A program made the position numbers and the translations under genes. Of a stretch of 34,882 nucleotides of DNA, positions 18,101 to 25,418 are shown in pieces. Under the pieces are notes generated by a model, which was not told the origin of the DNA, ran no database searches, and was given only the letters and a program-made list of their open reading frames with translations. Every line of letters starts with the position of its first letter. The stretch's first letter is position 1. The DNA lies in assembly GCA_027068675.1 (NCBI GenBank), contig JAMOMH010000139.1:1-34882 (forward strand), given 5' to 3'. This DNA is from Sedimenticola sp. (GTDB lineage: Bacteria > Pseudomonadota > Gammaproteobacteria > Chromatiales > Chromatiaceae).

Positions 18101-18918
18101 ACCACAATCACCTGTGTGATTCACGTCGTGACGAGGTAATTACCTTCAAGGATATCCAGGTTCAGCCGCGTAAGATTATCACCGCACCTACTTGGTCCGG
18201 TATTGAGTCTCACCACGTGAGCTACAACGCTGGTTACACCAATATCCATGAGCACATCCCGTTCCGTACCCTGACCGGTCGTGCCCACTTCTACATGGAT
18301 CACGAGTGGATGCTCGACTTCGGTGAAGGCTTCTGTGTCTACCGCCCAGGTCTTGACATGATGAACACCAACGTAGCGCAGGCTATAAAGAACAAGAAGC
18401 ATGTCAAGCTCAACTGGATCACACCGCACTCCAAGTGGGGTATCCACTCTACCTACCAGGATACTGCGCGCATGCTCACCCTGTTCCGCGGAGGCCCATA
18501 CATTTGGGTGTCTGAGACTGATGCTAAGACAGCGGGTCTGGTGGACAACGACTGGATCGAAGCGATTAACGAGAATGGTGCCACTATGGCTCGCTGCATC
18601 GTGAGTCAACGCATTCCAGAGGGTATGGCGATGATGTATCACGCTCAAGAGAAGAACGTGAATGTGCCTGGCTCTAACAGCACCGGTAAGCGCGGCGGCA
18701 TCCTCAACTCGGTAACCCGAGTGGTGGTCAAGCCGACCCACATGATCGGTGGCTATGCTCAGTTCTCCTACGGCTTTAACTATTATGGCCCAGTAGGTTC
18801 GAATCGTGATGAGTTTGTCGTCATCCACAAGATTGAGGACAAGGATATTGATTGGCTCGAGCGTCCTCTGACACCAGAGCGTGAGAAGCAGTTGAATCCT
18901 CCAGGTATCAACAACTGA
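15172..18918 (+). CDS. narG: Respiratory nitrate reductase alpha subunit NarG
   Basis: The catalytic Mo-bis-MGD subunit, reducing nitrate to nitrite on the cytoplasmic face of the inner membrane. Length (1248 residues) equals the enterobacterial enzyme. The FS0 iron-sulfur site is intact as H50-x3-C54-x3-C58-x34-C93. Asp242 in ESADWYNS is the expected molybdenum ligand, and the LPMTRTPDAHF block follows. Other cofactor-binding blocks (IILPTATWYEKNDLNTTDMH, TGRAHFYMDHEWM) are present. There is no Tat signal, as expected for a cytoplasm-facing NarG. A ribosome site GGAG lies upstream. The gene is followed by a TTCG-capped hairpin and then narH. Confidence 0.98.
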   Translation: MSHLLDRLKYFSHTHETFSNGHGIVTNEDRKWEDSYRNRWRFDKIVRSTHGVNCTGGCSWKIHVKNGMVAFEMQQTDYPETRPDLPNHEPRGCQRGASFSWYLYSPHRIKYPMVRGRLLELYRAERANKDPVEAWGAIQTNPEKRVSYTGVRGLGGFVRGNWDEVKEMIAAANIYTAKTHGPDRIFGFSPIPAMSMLSYAAGSRYLSLIGAACGSFYDWYCDLPVASPQVWGEQTDVPESADWYNSTYLIVCGANLPMTRTPDAHFAIETRYKGTKVVSMAPDYAEYVKFADLWMPVKQGTDAAAFMAMGHVALKEFHVEKEDPYFNEYVRKYTDMPIQVTLRKHGDHYVSDRCLRASDFDKGLGEKNNPEWKTIVFDEKSKNFVAPNGSIGFRWGEDGRWNLLARNGKNTKNAIEAELTCVGKSDDVVSVAFPHFTPGEDDLLIRNIPVRKVKTVDGEVLVTSVYDLMVAQYGIDRGLGDNIATSYDDASVPYTPAWAEKVTGVKQADLILTGREFADNASKTKGKSMVILGAAINHWYHNDMNYRGIMNLLHMCGCVGQSGGGWAHYVGQEKLRPQAGWAPIAFALDWMRPPRHMASTTYWYFHTDQWRYERVTADSLLAPTAKGKYKGYTMADYNVVAQRLGWMPSAPHFNQNPIDIVKDAEAAGATDEAGVAKHMIGRLKSGDLAFAYEDIDAPENHPRNLFVWRSNLIGCSAKGHEYFLKHLLGAQNGVMSEGVEGAACKEVKWHEKAPTGKLDLMVDINFRLNSTGAHSDIILPTATWYEKNDLNTTDMHPFIHPLSEAVDPAWEAKSDWNIFKELAETFSKLSETHLPGVTKDVVALPMQHDSAQAMAQPFGQVHDWKKGDCEPIPGKTLPLLKVVERTYADTYKKFIALGPLLEKLGNTIKGIEWDTKDEYEQLKHHNGTIKLEGVSQGMPSLEDVVHACDAVMRLAPETCGEVAHKAWKAQGKKTGIDHNHLCDSRRDEVITFKDIQVQPRKIITAPTWSGIESHHVSYNAGYTNIHEHIPFRTLTGRAHFYMDHEWMLDFGEGFCVYRPGLDMMNTNVAQAIKNKKHVKLNWITPHSKWGIHSTYQDTARMLTLFRGGPYIWVSETDAKTAGLVDNDWIEAINENGATMARCIVSQRIPEGMAMMYHAQEKNVNVPGSNSTGKRGGILNSVTRVVVKPTHMIGGYAQFSYGFNYYGPVGSNRDEFVVIHKIEDKDIDWLERPLTPEREKQLNPPGINN

Positions 18919-18935
18919 GTGTGAATGCTACCAAG

Positions 18936-18961
18936 GGATGCTGGGCTTCGGCCCAGCATCC
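18936..18961 (+). other. Intercistronic hairpin between narG and narH
   Basis: GGATGCTGGGC at 18936-18946, tetraloop TTCG, GCCCAGCATCC at 18951-18961: an 11-pair perfect stem capped by a very stable tetraloop, with no U-tract. It lies 25 bases before the narH ATG. Confidence 0.75.
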
Positions 18962-18985
18962 ACGGCAAATTCTTAGGAGAAATAG

Positions 18986-20539
18986 ATGAAAATCCGTGCG
19001 CAAATAGCCATGGTGCTGAACCTAGACAAATGTATTGGTTGTCACACATGTTCAGTAACCTGTAAAAACGTTTGGACAAACCGTAAGGGTGTCGAGTACG
19101 CCTGGTTTAACAACGTAGAGAGTAAACCTGGTATCGGTTATCCCAAGATGTGGGAGAATCAGGATAAATGGAAAGGTGGTTGGGTAAAAAAGAATGGCAA
19201 GCTAGAGCTTAGGCAGGGTAATCGCTGGAATAAGCTGCTCACCATCTTTGCCAACCCCGACATGCTAGAGCTGGACGACTACTACGAGCCGTTTGAGATG
19301 GACTATCAGCATCTGCAGAACGCACCCCTCTCCGAGGCGGCACCTACTGCACGCCCCAAGTCAATGATCACTGGCGAGACCATGGAGAAGATCCATTGGG
19401 GTCCCAACTGGGAAGATGATCTCGCAGGGGAATTTTCCAAGCGTAGTGAGGACAAGAACTTCGATGGCATTCAGAAAAAGATATACGGTGAGTTTGAGAA
19501 CACCTTCCACCTGTATCTGCCGAGGTTGTGTAACCATTGCCTCAACCCGGCCTGTGTTGCATCGTGCCCCTCCGGCTCGATCTACAAGCGTGAAGAGGAT
19601 GGTATTGTACTGATAGATCAAGACAAATGCCGCAGCTGGCGTATGTGTATGACCGCTTGTCCTTACAAGAAGATCTACTACAACTGGGAATCTGGCAAGG
19701 GCGAGAAGTGTATCGGCTGCTACCCACGTATCGAGTCAGGTATGCCGACCCTCTGCTCCGAGTCATGTGTAGGCCGTATCCGTTACCAGGGTGTGGTTCT
19801 CTACGATGCAGACCGTATTGAAGAGGTAGCCAGCGTAGATGATAAGGATCTGTACGAGGCCCAGACGTCTTTGTTCCTCGATCCCAATGATCCGCAGGTT
19901 ATTGAGCAGGCAGTTGCCGATGGTATCCCCCAGGCGTGGATCGAAGCGGCGCAGAAATCACCGGTCTACAAGATGGCAATTGATTGGAAGATCGCTTTCC
20001 CCATTCACCCCGAGTACCGCACCCTGCCGATGCACTGGTATGTTCCACCGCTCTCTCCAATACAGAGCCAGCTTGATGTCGGTAACCTGGAAACTGAGGC
20101 TGATGGTGTGATTCCGAAATCCGGGTCATTGCGCTTTCCGGCAGAGTACCTGGCTAACCTGCTGACCGCAGGCGACACCGCTCCGATCCTCTCCTCTATC
20201 AACCGCATGCTGGCAATGCGCAGCTATCAGCGTTCCAAGCATGTGGAGGGAGAGATTAATACCTCGTCACTGGAGCAGGCTGGTATCACTGTTGAGCAGG
20301 CTGAGGAGATGTATCGCTACCTCGCCTTGGCCCACTACGATGATCGTTTTGTCATCCCAACTACACAAGAGGTGTACCAACAGGAGGATATCTACGCCTA
20401 CCAGGGTCAGATCGGCTTTACCCTCGGCAACAGCAGCTCCACCGGTGAAAGTGACAAATCGCTATTTCCACAGCGACGTACCACAAGCACGGTGCCGGTC
20501 TCCTTTGTTCCACCGCCCAAGCCACGCTCCAAGGTTTAG
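18986..20539 (+). CDS. narH: Respiratory nitrate reductase beta subunit NarH
   Basis: The 517-residue iron-sulfur subunit that passes electrons from NarI haem to NarG. Ferredoxin-type clusters are complete: C16-x2-C19-x2-C22-x3-C26 (CIGCHTCSVTC), then CNHCLNPACVASC, KCRSWRMCMTAC (where Trp replaces one Cys, giving the typical [3Fe-4S] cluster) and KCIGC with a late CSESCVG. These match the four-cluster pattern of the family. AGGAG six bases before the ATG is a strong ribosome site. It is 67 bases after narG and 13 bases before narJ. Confidence 0.97.
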   Translation: MKIRAQIAMVLNLDKCIGCHTCSVTCKNVWTNRKGVEYAWFNNVESKPGIGYPKMWENQDKWKGGWVKKNGKLELRQGNRWNKLLTIFANPDMLELDDYYEPFEMDYQHLQNAPLSEAAPTARPKSMITGETMEKIHWGPNWEDDLAGEFSKRSEDKNFDGIQKKIYGEFENTFHLYLPRLCNHCLNPACVASCPSGSIYKREEDGIVLIDQDKCRSWRMCMTACPYKKIYYNWESGKGEKCIGCYPRIESGMPTLCSESCVGRIRYQGVVLYDADRIEEVASVDDKDLYEAQTSLFLDPNDPQVIEQAVADGIPQAWIEAAQKSPVYKMAIDWKIAFPIHPEYRTLPMHWYVPPLSPIQSQLDVGNLETEADGVIPKSGSLRFPAEYLANLLTAGDTAPILSSINRMLAMRSYQRSKHVEGEINTSSLEQAGITVEQAEEMYRYLALAHYDDRFVIPTTQEVYQQEDIYAYQGQIGFTLGNSSSTGESDKSLFPQRRTTSTVPVSFVPPPKPRSKV

Positions 20540-20552
20540 GGAGGGACTGACT

Positions 20553-21068
20553 ATGATTCTTTACAAAGTTTTGTCCCATCTGCTTGACTATCCGAATCAA
20601 GGGCTCAAAGAGGGCATTGCGGAGATCCGCGAGGCGCTTAGCGAGCCGGAGATCAGCGGGGAGGAGCGCCAGGTGATCAATGAGTTTATTGACCACCTGG
20701 CGCAGACCGAGCTGCCTGAGCTGGAGAAGGCGTATGTGAAGACCTTCGACATGATTCCTGAGCATAGCTTGCACCTGACCCATCACCTGTTCGGCGATGA
20801 CCGAGAGCGAGGACCGGCCCTGGTCGATCTTGGCGAGCATTACAAGGGGATGGGTCTGGAGCCACGCAAAGGGGAGTTGCCCGACTACCTGCCGCTGATC
20901 CTTGAGTATGTCAGTACACTCGATGATATTGCAGCACGGGTCTTTCTCTCTGATGCTCTCAAGGTGATTATTGTTATTGCAGCCAACCTTGAACAGTCGC
21001 AGAGCCCTTACGCACCACTGCTTCGAGTGGTCGAGGGGCGCGGTCAACTGCTGCGGGAGGCCTCATGA
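20553..21068 (+). CDS. narJ: Nitrate reductase molybdenum cofactor assembly chaperone NarJ
   Basis: A 171-residue cytoplasmic chaperone for insertion of the molybdenum cofactor into NarG. Family features are LLDYP near the start, YVKTFDMIPEHSLHLTHHLFGDDRERG (split as YVKTFDM and HLTHHLFGD) and DYLPLILEY. It is shorter than the E. coli protein (236 residues), lacking the C-terminal tail. The start at 20553 follows GGGAGGGA. A longer reading of the same frame back to 20241 would lie inside narH and is not credible. Its TGA overlaps the ATG of a 26-codon ORF that leads into narI. Confidence 0.95.
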   Translation: MILYKVLSHLLDYPNQGLKEGIAEIREALSEPEISGEERQVINEFIDHLAQTELPELEKAYVKTFDMIPEHSLHLTHHLFGDDRERGPALVDLGEHYKGMGLEPRKGELPDYLPLILEYVSTLDDIAARVFLSDALKVIIVIAANLEQSQSPYAPLLRVVEGRGQLLREAS

Positions 21069-21145
21069 GCATGAGCAATCTACATACCTTCGTTCTTAAC
21101 CATCTAACGACCGCCACAGAAGGCGATTTGAGGAGAGTATCGTGA
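21065..21145 (+). CDS. Mini-ORF of 26 codons linking narJ and narI
   Basis: It begins with ATG at 21065, overlapping the narJ stop as ATGA, after GGGAGG four bases upstream. It ends with TGA at 21143-21145, overlapping the narI GTG as GTGA. The peptide starts MSMSNLHTFV and ends EGDLRRVS; it has no recognisable domain. The narI ribosome site (AGGAGAG) lies inside it. Relative to narJ it is in the -1 frame. It could be a translational coupler, a real small protein, or the remnant of a longer NarJ tail. Confidence 0.4.
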   Translation: MSMSNLHTFVLNHLTTATEGDLRRVS

Positions 21146-21843
21146 ATGACTTTTTATTTGGGGTTTATCCCTATATTGCACTGTCCGTCTTCTTTGTCGG
21201 AAGCTGGATTCGTTACGACCGTGAGCAGTACACATGGAAGGCTGATTCGAGCCAGTTGCTCTCCGGCAAGGACATGGTGCTGGCGAGCAATCTCTTCCAT
21301 ATCGGCATTATCGGTATCTTCTGTGGCCATTTTGTTGGTCTGCTGATGCCTCATGCCTTTTGGGAGGCGATTGAGCTGTCGAGTCTTGGTAAGCAGTACA
21401 TCGCCATGATCGGTGGTGGCATTCTTGGCATAACCTGCCTGATTGGTGGCACTATGCTAATGAAGCGCCGTCTTACCAACCCGCGGGTACGCGCCGCCAG
21501 CCGCACCTCAGACATCTTTATCTTGGGTTTGTTGCTGGTAACATTGGTGTTCGGTCTGTTCACCACCTTTGTTTCTGCCGGTCATGCCGCAGAAGGTGAT
21601 GCTGAGGTCATGATGACCCTCGCTGCTTGGGCGAAGAGCATAGTGCTGTTGTCGCCGCAGCCTGAGCTGGTCGCCAGTGTTGAGTTGGTGTTTGCTATAC
21701 ACCTCTTCTTTGGTATGACAATCTTCATTGTCTTCCCCTTCACCCGCTTGGTCCATGTCTGGAGCTTCCCGCTCACATACGTTGGTCGCGCCTACCAAAT
21801 TGTGCGTAGCAAACGCCGTAAACCGGTAGATGTAGATATCTGA
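21142..21843 (+). CDS. narI: Respiratory nitrate reductase gamma subunit NarI (cytochrome b)
   Basis: The 233-residue membrane anchor that oxidises quinol and carries two b-type haems. Five membrane segments are visible. Haem ligands are H53 and H63 (NLFHIGIIGIFCGHF) and H187 and H205 (FAIHLFFG, RLVHVW), the same spacing as in E. coli. The start is GTG at 21142, supported by AGGAGAG six bases upstream and by alignment of the first residues with known NarI. The frame has no better ATG. It ends before a hairpin and the cytochrome c gene. Confidence 0.97.
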   Translation: MNDFLFGVYPYIALSVFFVGSWIRYDREQYTWKADSSQLLSGKDMVLASNLFHIGIIGIFCGHFVGLLMPHAFWEAIELSSLGKQYIAMIGGGILGITCLIGGTMLMKRRLTNPRVRAASRTSDIFILGLLLVTLVFGLFTTFVSAGHAAEGDAEVMMTLAAWAKSIVLLSPQPELVASVELVFAIHLFFGMTIFIVFPFTRLVHVWSFPLTYVGRAYQIVRSKRRKPVDVDI

Positions 21844-21853
21844 GTGTAATCAC

Positions 21854-21878
21854 CCCGGCACCCTTCCTGGGTGCCGGG
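21854..21878 (+). other. Intercistronic hairpin between narI and the cytochrome c gene
   Basis: CCCGGCACCC at 21854-21863 pairs with GGGTGCCGGG at 21869-21878 around loop TTCCT: ten pairs, all but two G-C, and no proper U-tract. It may partly terminate or protect the nar message. Confidence 0.7.
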
Positions 21879-21914
21879 TTCAACAACTTCAACTTATGAT
21901 AAAAGGTGGTTATA

Positions 21915-22364
21915 GTGGCGGCAGAGCGTTCATCGCATGCACTATATCGCGGTTTGGCTCTGGTGACTGGTATTATTATTCTTGTCGCCATTGGGCTCTA
22001 TGTTTTGACTGATGGCAAGATCAACGAGGATCCATCGCTGCCAACCGCAGAGACCTATGCAGCGGTTGATCGGTTGATAGAGAACGATCCGGTGCGCGGC
22101 GCGCGTGCCACGGCAGGGCTGGAGATCTACCGCCATCGCTGTCGCCTTTGTCACCATCGCAGTGGCCGTGGTGGCAACAAATTCACACCCAGTCTGCAGA
22201 AACACAATGCGCAGTCGACGGTCGCAATGCTCAATATCTACCGCAAAGGCCAGGAGGTTGGCCCGATGACCAAGCTGATGGCACCGTGGGCAGAGGAATT
22301 GAGCGAAGAGGAGATGCAAAATCTTGGCGAATATATTGAGATACTCGCTACCCTGTCTGAATAG
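21915..22364 (+). CDS. Membrane-anchored monohaem c-type cytochrome
   Basis: A 149-residue protein: N-terminal membrane anchor (about residues 13-31) and a periplasmic cytochrome c domain with CRLCH (C76, C79, H80) as haem site. A likely axial Met lies in PMTKLMAPW, followed by the usual C-terminal helix (LSEEEMQNLGEYIEIL). Start taken as GTG at 21915, which has AAGGTGG five bases upstream; another in-frame GTG at 21906 would add three residues. Its position behind narI suggests service to nitrate respiration or electron transfer to a periplasmic step, but nothing identifies its partner. Confidence 0.85.
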   Translation: MAAERSSHALYRGLALVTGIIILVAIGLYVLTDGKINEDPSLPTAETYAAVDRLIENDPVRGARATAGLEIYRHRCRLCHHRSGRGGNKFTPSLQKHNAQSTVAMLNIYRKGQEVGPMTKLMAPWAEELSEEEMQNLGEYIEILATLSE

Positions 22365-22938
22365 CTATCGATTATATGCTCTCCCTACAGAAAAATTACT
22401 GAGGGTGACCTAAAGCTGTTTCCAGCAGTTGGTTGTAGGGTGCTGCAGCGACGTTTTACTACAACATGAGTGGATCTTGAATTGGCTCAAGAGAGATAAT
22501 AAAGGTTCGGAGATATCTTATGCGGCTGCAAAAATTGCCCAATTTAATAAAGAGATTTTTTCGACAAAAACCTGGAATATATTCATGCTGAGGCGTGAGT
22601 GTATTTTGTCGCAATGACAGTGCACTTCTTAGTAAAAAGAGGCCCTACTATTTGAGGTCACTCAACAGTAGAGTACGTTTCAATAGCTCCCTCATCGGCT
22701 AGTGTTGTATTCTCAGTCGATCTCTTGACAGACGTAGGTAGCCTGCTTACGCTTGGCTACATGAAGAATGTAACCCGATCCTTCCCACACTTTCGACTAT
22801 GGTTATGGCGACTCTGAATCGTCCGTAGCTTGCGCTTACTATCTAAATTAGATTTTTTTGCAGCCACGGTTTCTATCGTGATTGCCACTCTTCTCTCGCT
22901 AATGAATCCGTTGCTGCTCTCATTCAGAGCACAATAAA
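22365..22938. other. 574-base region without a supported gene
   Basis: After the cytochrome c gene there is no clear terminator. A 62-codon frame from a TTG at 22429 reads through a stretch that looks protein-like (LLQHEWILNWLKRDN) but has no ribosome site and no recognised family, so it may be a gene remnant. A small palindrome ATCTAA-A-TTAGAT followed by a T-run lies near 22844-22860, and TAGCC/GGCTA repeats occur near 22740. The promoter of the DMT transporter gene should lie near the right end. Confidence 0.35.
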
Positions 22939-23847
22939 ATGAAAACAGATGCCCTGAACAACAGAGAGCCACTCATTGGTTTGTTGTTCGTTATTACAGC
23001 CGCTTTTGCCTTTTCGACCAAAGCGATCATTATTAAACTTGCTTATGGTTATGGCCCTCAGATTACGCCCATTAATTTGCTGTGCTTGCGTATGCTGATG
23101 TCGCTGCCATTTTTCCTTTTGGTACTCTTTTTTCTTGAGCGTAAAGGGCGGGCAGAGCCATTGGTGCGGTCAGATCAATATAAGTTACTTGGTTTGGGCG
23201 TGGTGGGTTTTTACTTTGCAGCTTATCTTGATTTTGTCGGCTTGAGCTACATCAGTGCCAGCCTTGAGCGTCTGATTTTGTTGCTCTATCCCACCCTTGT
23301 GGTTCTGCTTTCTGCACTCTTTTTACGGCGTACTATTAGTCGCAGGGAGGGGATTGCATTGTTAGTGAGTTATATGGGTATCATGATTGTCTTCTATGAG
23401 GAGCTGACATTAGATGGGACTAATGTTGTGCTTGGTTCGCTCGCGATATTGGCTAGTGCTACCGCTTTTGCTATCTACCTTATCGGCTGTGGTGAGATGG
23501 TAAAAAGGTTGGGTTCTATGCGTTTTACAGCCTATGCGATGACGATTGCCTGTTTGGCAACACTGCTTCATTTTATGCTCTCAACTAATGCAAATATTTT
23601 GGGTTTACCACCGCAGGTTTATGGGCTGGCAATGTTGATGGCGGTGCTTTCAACGGTGATTCCTACGTTTCTGATGAATGCAGGTATTCGGCGTATTGGT
23701 GCCAGTCCAGCGGCCATTATTAGCGCAATGGGGCCTATTACAACTATTTTCCTTGCCTACCTTATTTTAGGCGAGCAGTTGACACATATTCAATTTATGG
23801 GGGCAGGATTGGTCATTATTGGTGTATGGGTAGTGAGTGTTAAGTAA
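22939..23847 (+). CDS. DMT-superfamily (EamA) transporter
   Basis: A 302-residue inner-membrane protein with ten hydrophobic segments in two EamA repeats: residues about 12-145 (LLFVITAAFAFSTKAIIIKLAY) and about 160-300 (LGSLAILASATAFAIYLIG). The late motif GEQLTHIQFMGAGLVIIGV is typical of the family. EamA proteins export amino acids, purines or other metabolites; substrate is not predictable from sequence. No strong ribosome site is visible before the ATG. It stands alone between gaps, and its stop is followed at once by a short sequence also found after polA. Confidence 0.88.
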   Translation: MKTDALNNREPLIGLLFVITAAFAFSTKAIIIKLAYGYGPQITPINLLCLRMLMSLPFFLLVLFFLERKGRAEPLVRSDQYKLLGLGVVGFYFAAYLDFVGLSYISASLERLILLLYPTLVVLLSALFLRRTISRREGIALLVSYMGIMIVFYEELTLDGTNVVLGSLAILASATAFAIYLIGCGEMVKRLGSMRFTAYAMTIACLATLLHFMLSTNANILGLPPQVYGLAMLMAVLSTVIPTFLMNAGIRRIGASPAAIISAMGPITTIFLAYLILGEQLTHIQFMGAGLVIIGVWVVSVK

Positions 23848-24093
23848 CCTCTGAATAAGTCAGGTTCTCTAAAGAGACTGAGCTAAGGGAGAGCTTTTTA
23901 AATATGATTTTCTATCTGTTGCTTGATGTTGCCTAACTATCTTCTAGTATTAGAGGGGATAACCGTAGGGAAATAATCTCCTTTTTACCGTTGAAATAGT
24001 GTTATGGCAGTTAATTTTTAGGGGGAATATAGGCAGAGGATTAAACTTTTTTAGAAAATCAGTTGTGATTTAACAAGGATAGAGGATAAGGGT

Positions 24094-25371
24094 ATGGCTA
24101 GAGTTGTAATTGTGGGTGGTGGGATAGGTGGTGTTGCAATGGCCTATGACATGAAGGAGCTTGCTGGTAAGTCACATCAGGTAACATTGGTTTCAGATAG
24201 TGATACCTTCCATTTTGTCCCCTCAAACCCCTGGGTTGCTGTTAAGTGGCGTGAACCTGAGGATATTCAAATTAAACTGGAGCCACATCTCAGTAAAAAA
24301 GATATTGAGTTTATTCCCTCGGCGTTAAAAGAGTTGATTCCTGATGAGAACCGTATGGTGCTGGCTGACGGACAAGAGGTCAATTATGACTATTTGGTGA
24401 TTGCCACAGGCCCACGGTTAGCATTTGATGAGATTACAGGGCTTGGCCCAGATGGTGGTTTTACCCATTCAGTCTGTCATGTTGATCATGCCCGTGAAGC
24501 GGCTAAAGCGTGGGAAAAATTTATTGAGGCACCTGGGCCGATTGTGATTGGTGCTGCCCAGCTCGCCTCCTGTTTTGGCCCCGCTTATGAATATGCTTTT
24601 ATTGTAGATACAGAGCTACGCAAGCGATGTATTCGTGACCAAGTACCCATTACATTTGTTACGCCAGAACCCTATATTGGCCACCTTGGTTTAGGGGGGG
24701 TTGGTGACTCAAAAGGGATGATGGAAAGTGCGCTTCGTGAACGACATATCAATTGGATCACCAATGCTACAATTGATAGTGTTGAAGAGGGGATGATGCA
24801 TGTTACCGAACATGATAAAGAGGGTAACAAAACGAAGCAGCATGACCTCCCATTTAACTACTCGATGGTTCTCCCCGCCTTTACCGGCATTACCCCACTT
24901 TTAGAGATTGAAGGGTTAGTCAATCCGCGTGGTTTTATCATGATTGATAAACACCAACGGAACCCAAAATATACCAATATCTATGCGATTGGTGTCTCTG
25001 TTGCTATCCCTCCTGTTGAACAGACACCTATTCCAACGGGTGCGCCAAAAACAGGTTTTATGATTGAATCGATGGCAATCAGTGCTGCAAAAAATATAGA
25101 TGCAGAATTAGCGGGCAAACAGCCCACTTATGAGGCGACTTGGAATGCGATTTGTCTGGCTGATATGGGTGATACAGGCATCGCCTTTGTCGCCATACCG
25201 CAGATTCCACCGCGCAATGTCACCTGGATCAGATCGGGCAAATGGGTACACTACGCGAAAGTGGCGTTTGAAAAATATTTTCTACATAAAGTCAGAGCGG
25301 GGACAACAGAACCCTATCTTGAACGAGTGGCGTTGAAAACATTGGGAATTCTAAAATTAAAAGATAAATAG
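24094..25371 (+). CDS. sqr: Sulfide:quinone oxidoreductase, type I
   Basis: Oxidises sulfide to sulfur or polysulfide and reduces quinone at the membrane surface. 425 residues, with the FAD-binding VVIVGGGIGGVAMA at the start and a second nucleotide-fold strand at about 148-165. The three redox cysteines C128 (SVCHVDH), C160 (LASCFGP) and C354 (NAICLADMGD) match the Acidithiobacillus ferrooxidans enzyme (128, 160, 356). The C-terminal amphipathic region WVHYAKVAFEKYF fits membrane attachment. GAGGATAAGGG precedes the ATG. The gene is alone, and about 246 bases lie upstream. It converges with the hemerythrin-like gene. Confidence 0.95.
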   Translation: MARVVIVGGGIGGVAMAYDMKELAGKSHQVTLVSDSDTFHFVPSNPWVAVKWREPEDIQIKLEPHLSKKDIEFIPSALKELIPDENRMVLADGQEVNYDYLVIATGPRLAFDEITGLGPDGGFTHSVCHVDHAREAAKAWEKFIEAPGPIVIGAAQLASCFGPAYEYAFIVDTELRKRCIRDQVPITFVTPEPYIGHLGLGGVGDSKGMMESALRERHINWITNATIDSVEEGMMHVTEHDKEGNKTKQHDLPFNYSMVLPAFTGITPLLEIEGLVNPRGFIMIDKHQRNPKYTNIYAIGVSVAIPPVEQTPIPTGAPKTGFMIESMAISAAKNIDAELAGKQPTYEATWNAICLADMGDTGIAFVAIPQIPPRNVTWIRSGKWVHYAKVAFEKYFLHKVRAGTTEPYLERVALKTLGILKLKDK

Positions 25372-25388
25372 TTACCAGAGGTGATGGA

Positions 25389-25418
25389 TAGAGTGGGCAT
25401 ATGATTGTGTCCACTCTA
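25389..25418. terminator. Possible bidirectional hairpin between sqr and the hemerythrin gene
   Basis: TAGAGTGG at 25389-25396 pairs with CCACTCTA at 25411-25418, which includes the stop of the convergent gene. No T-run on either side, so its terminator role is uncertain. Confidence 0.3.

Noticed and set aside
15205-18828. Several long ORFs antisense to narG
   Set aside because: They follow from the codon pattern of narG, have no ribosome sites and resemble no known proteins.
20241-20552. Upstream extension of narJ to a 275-residue protein
   Set aside because: It lies inside narH in another frame; the start at 20553 has a strong ribosome site and matches the NarJ N-terminus.
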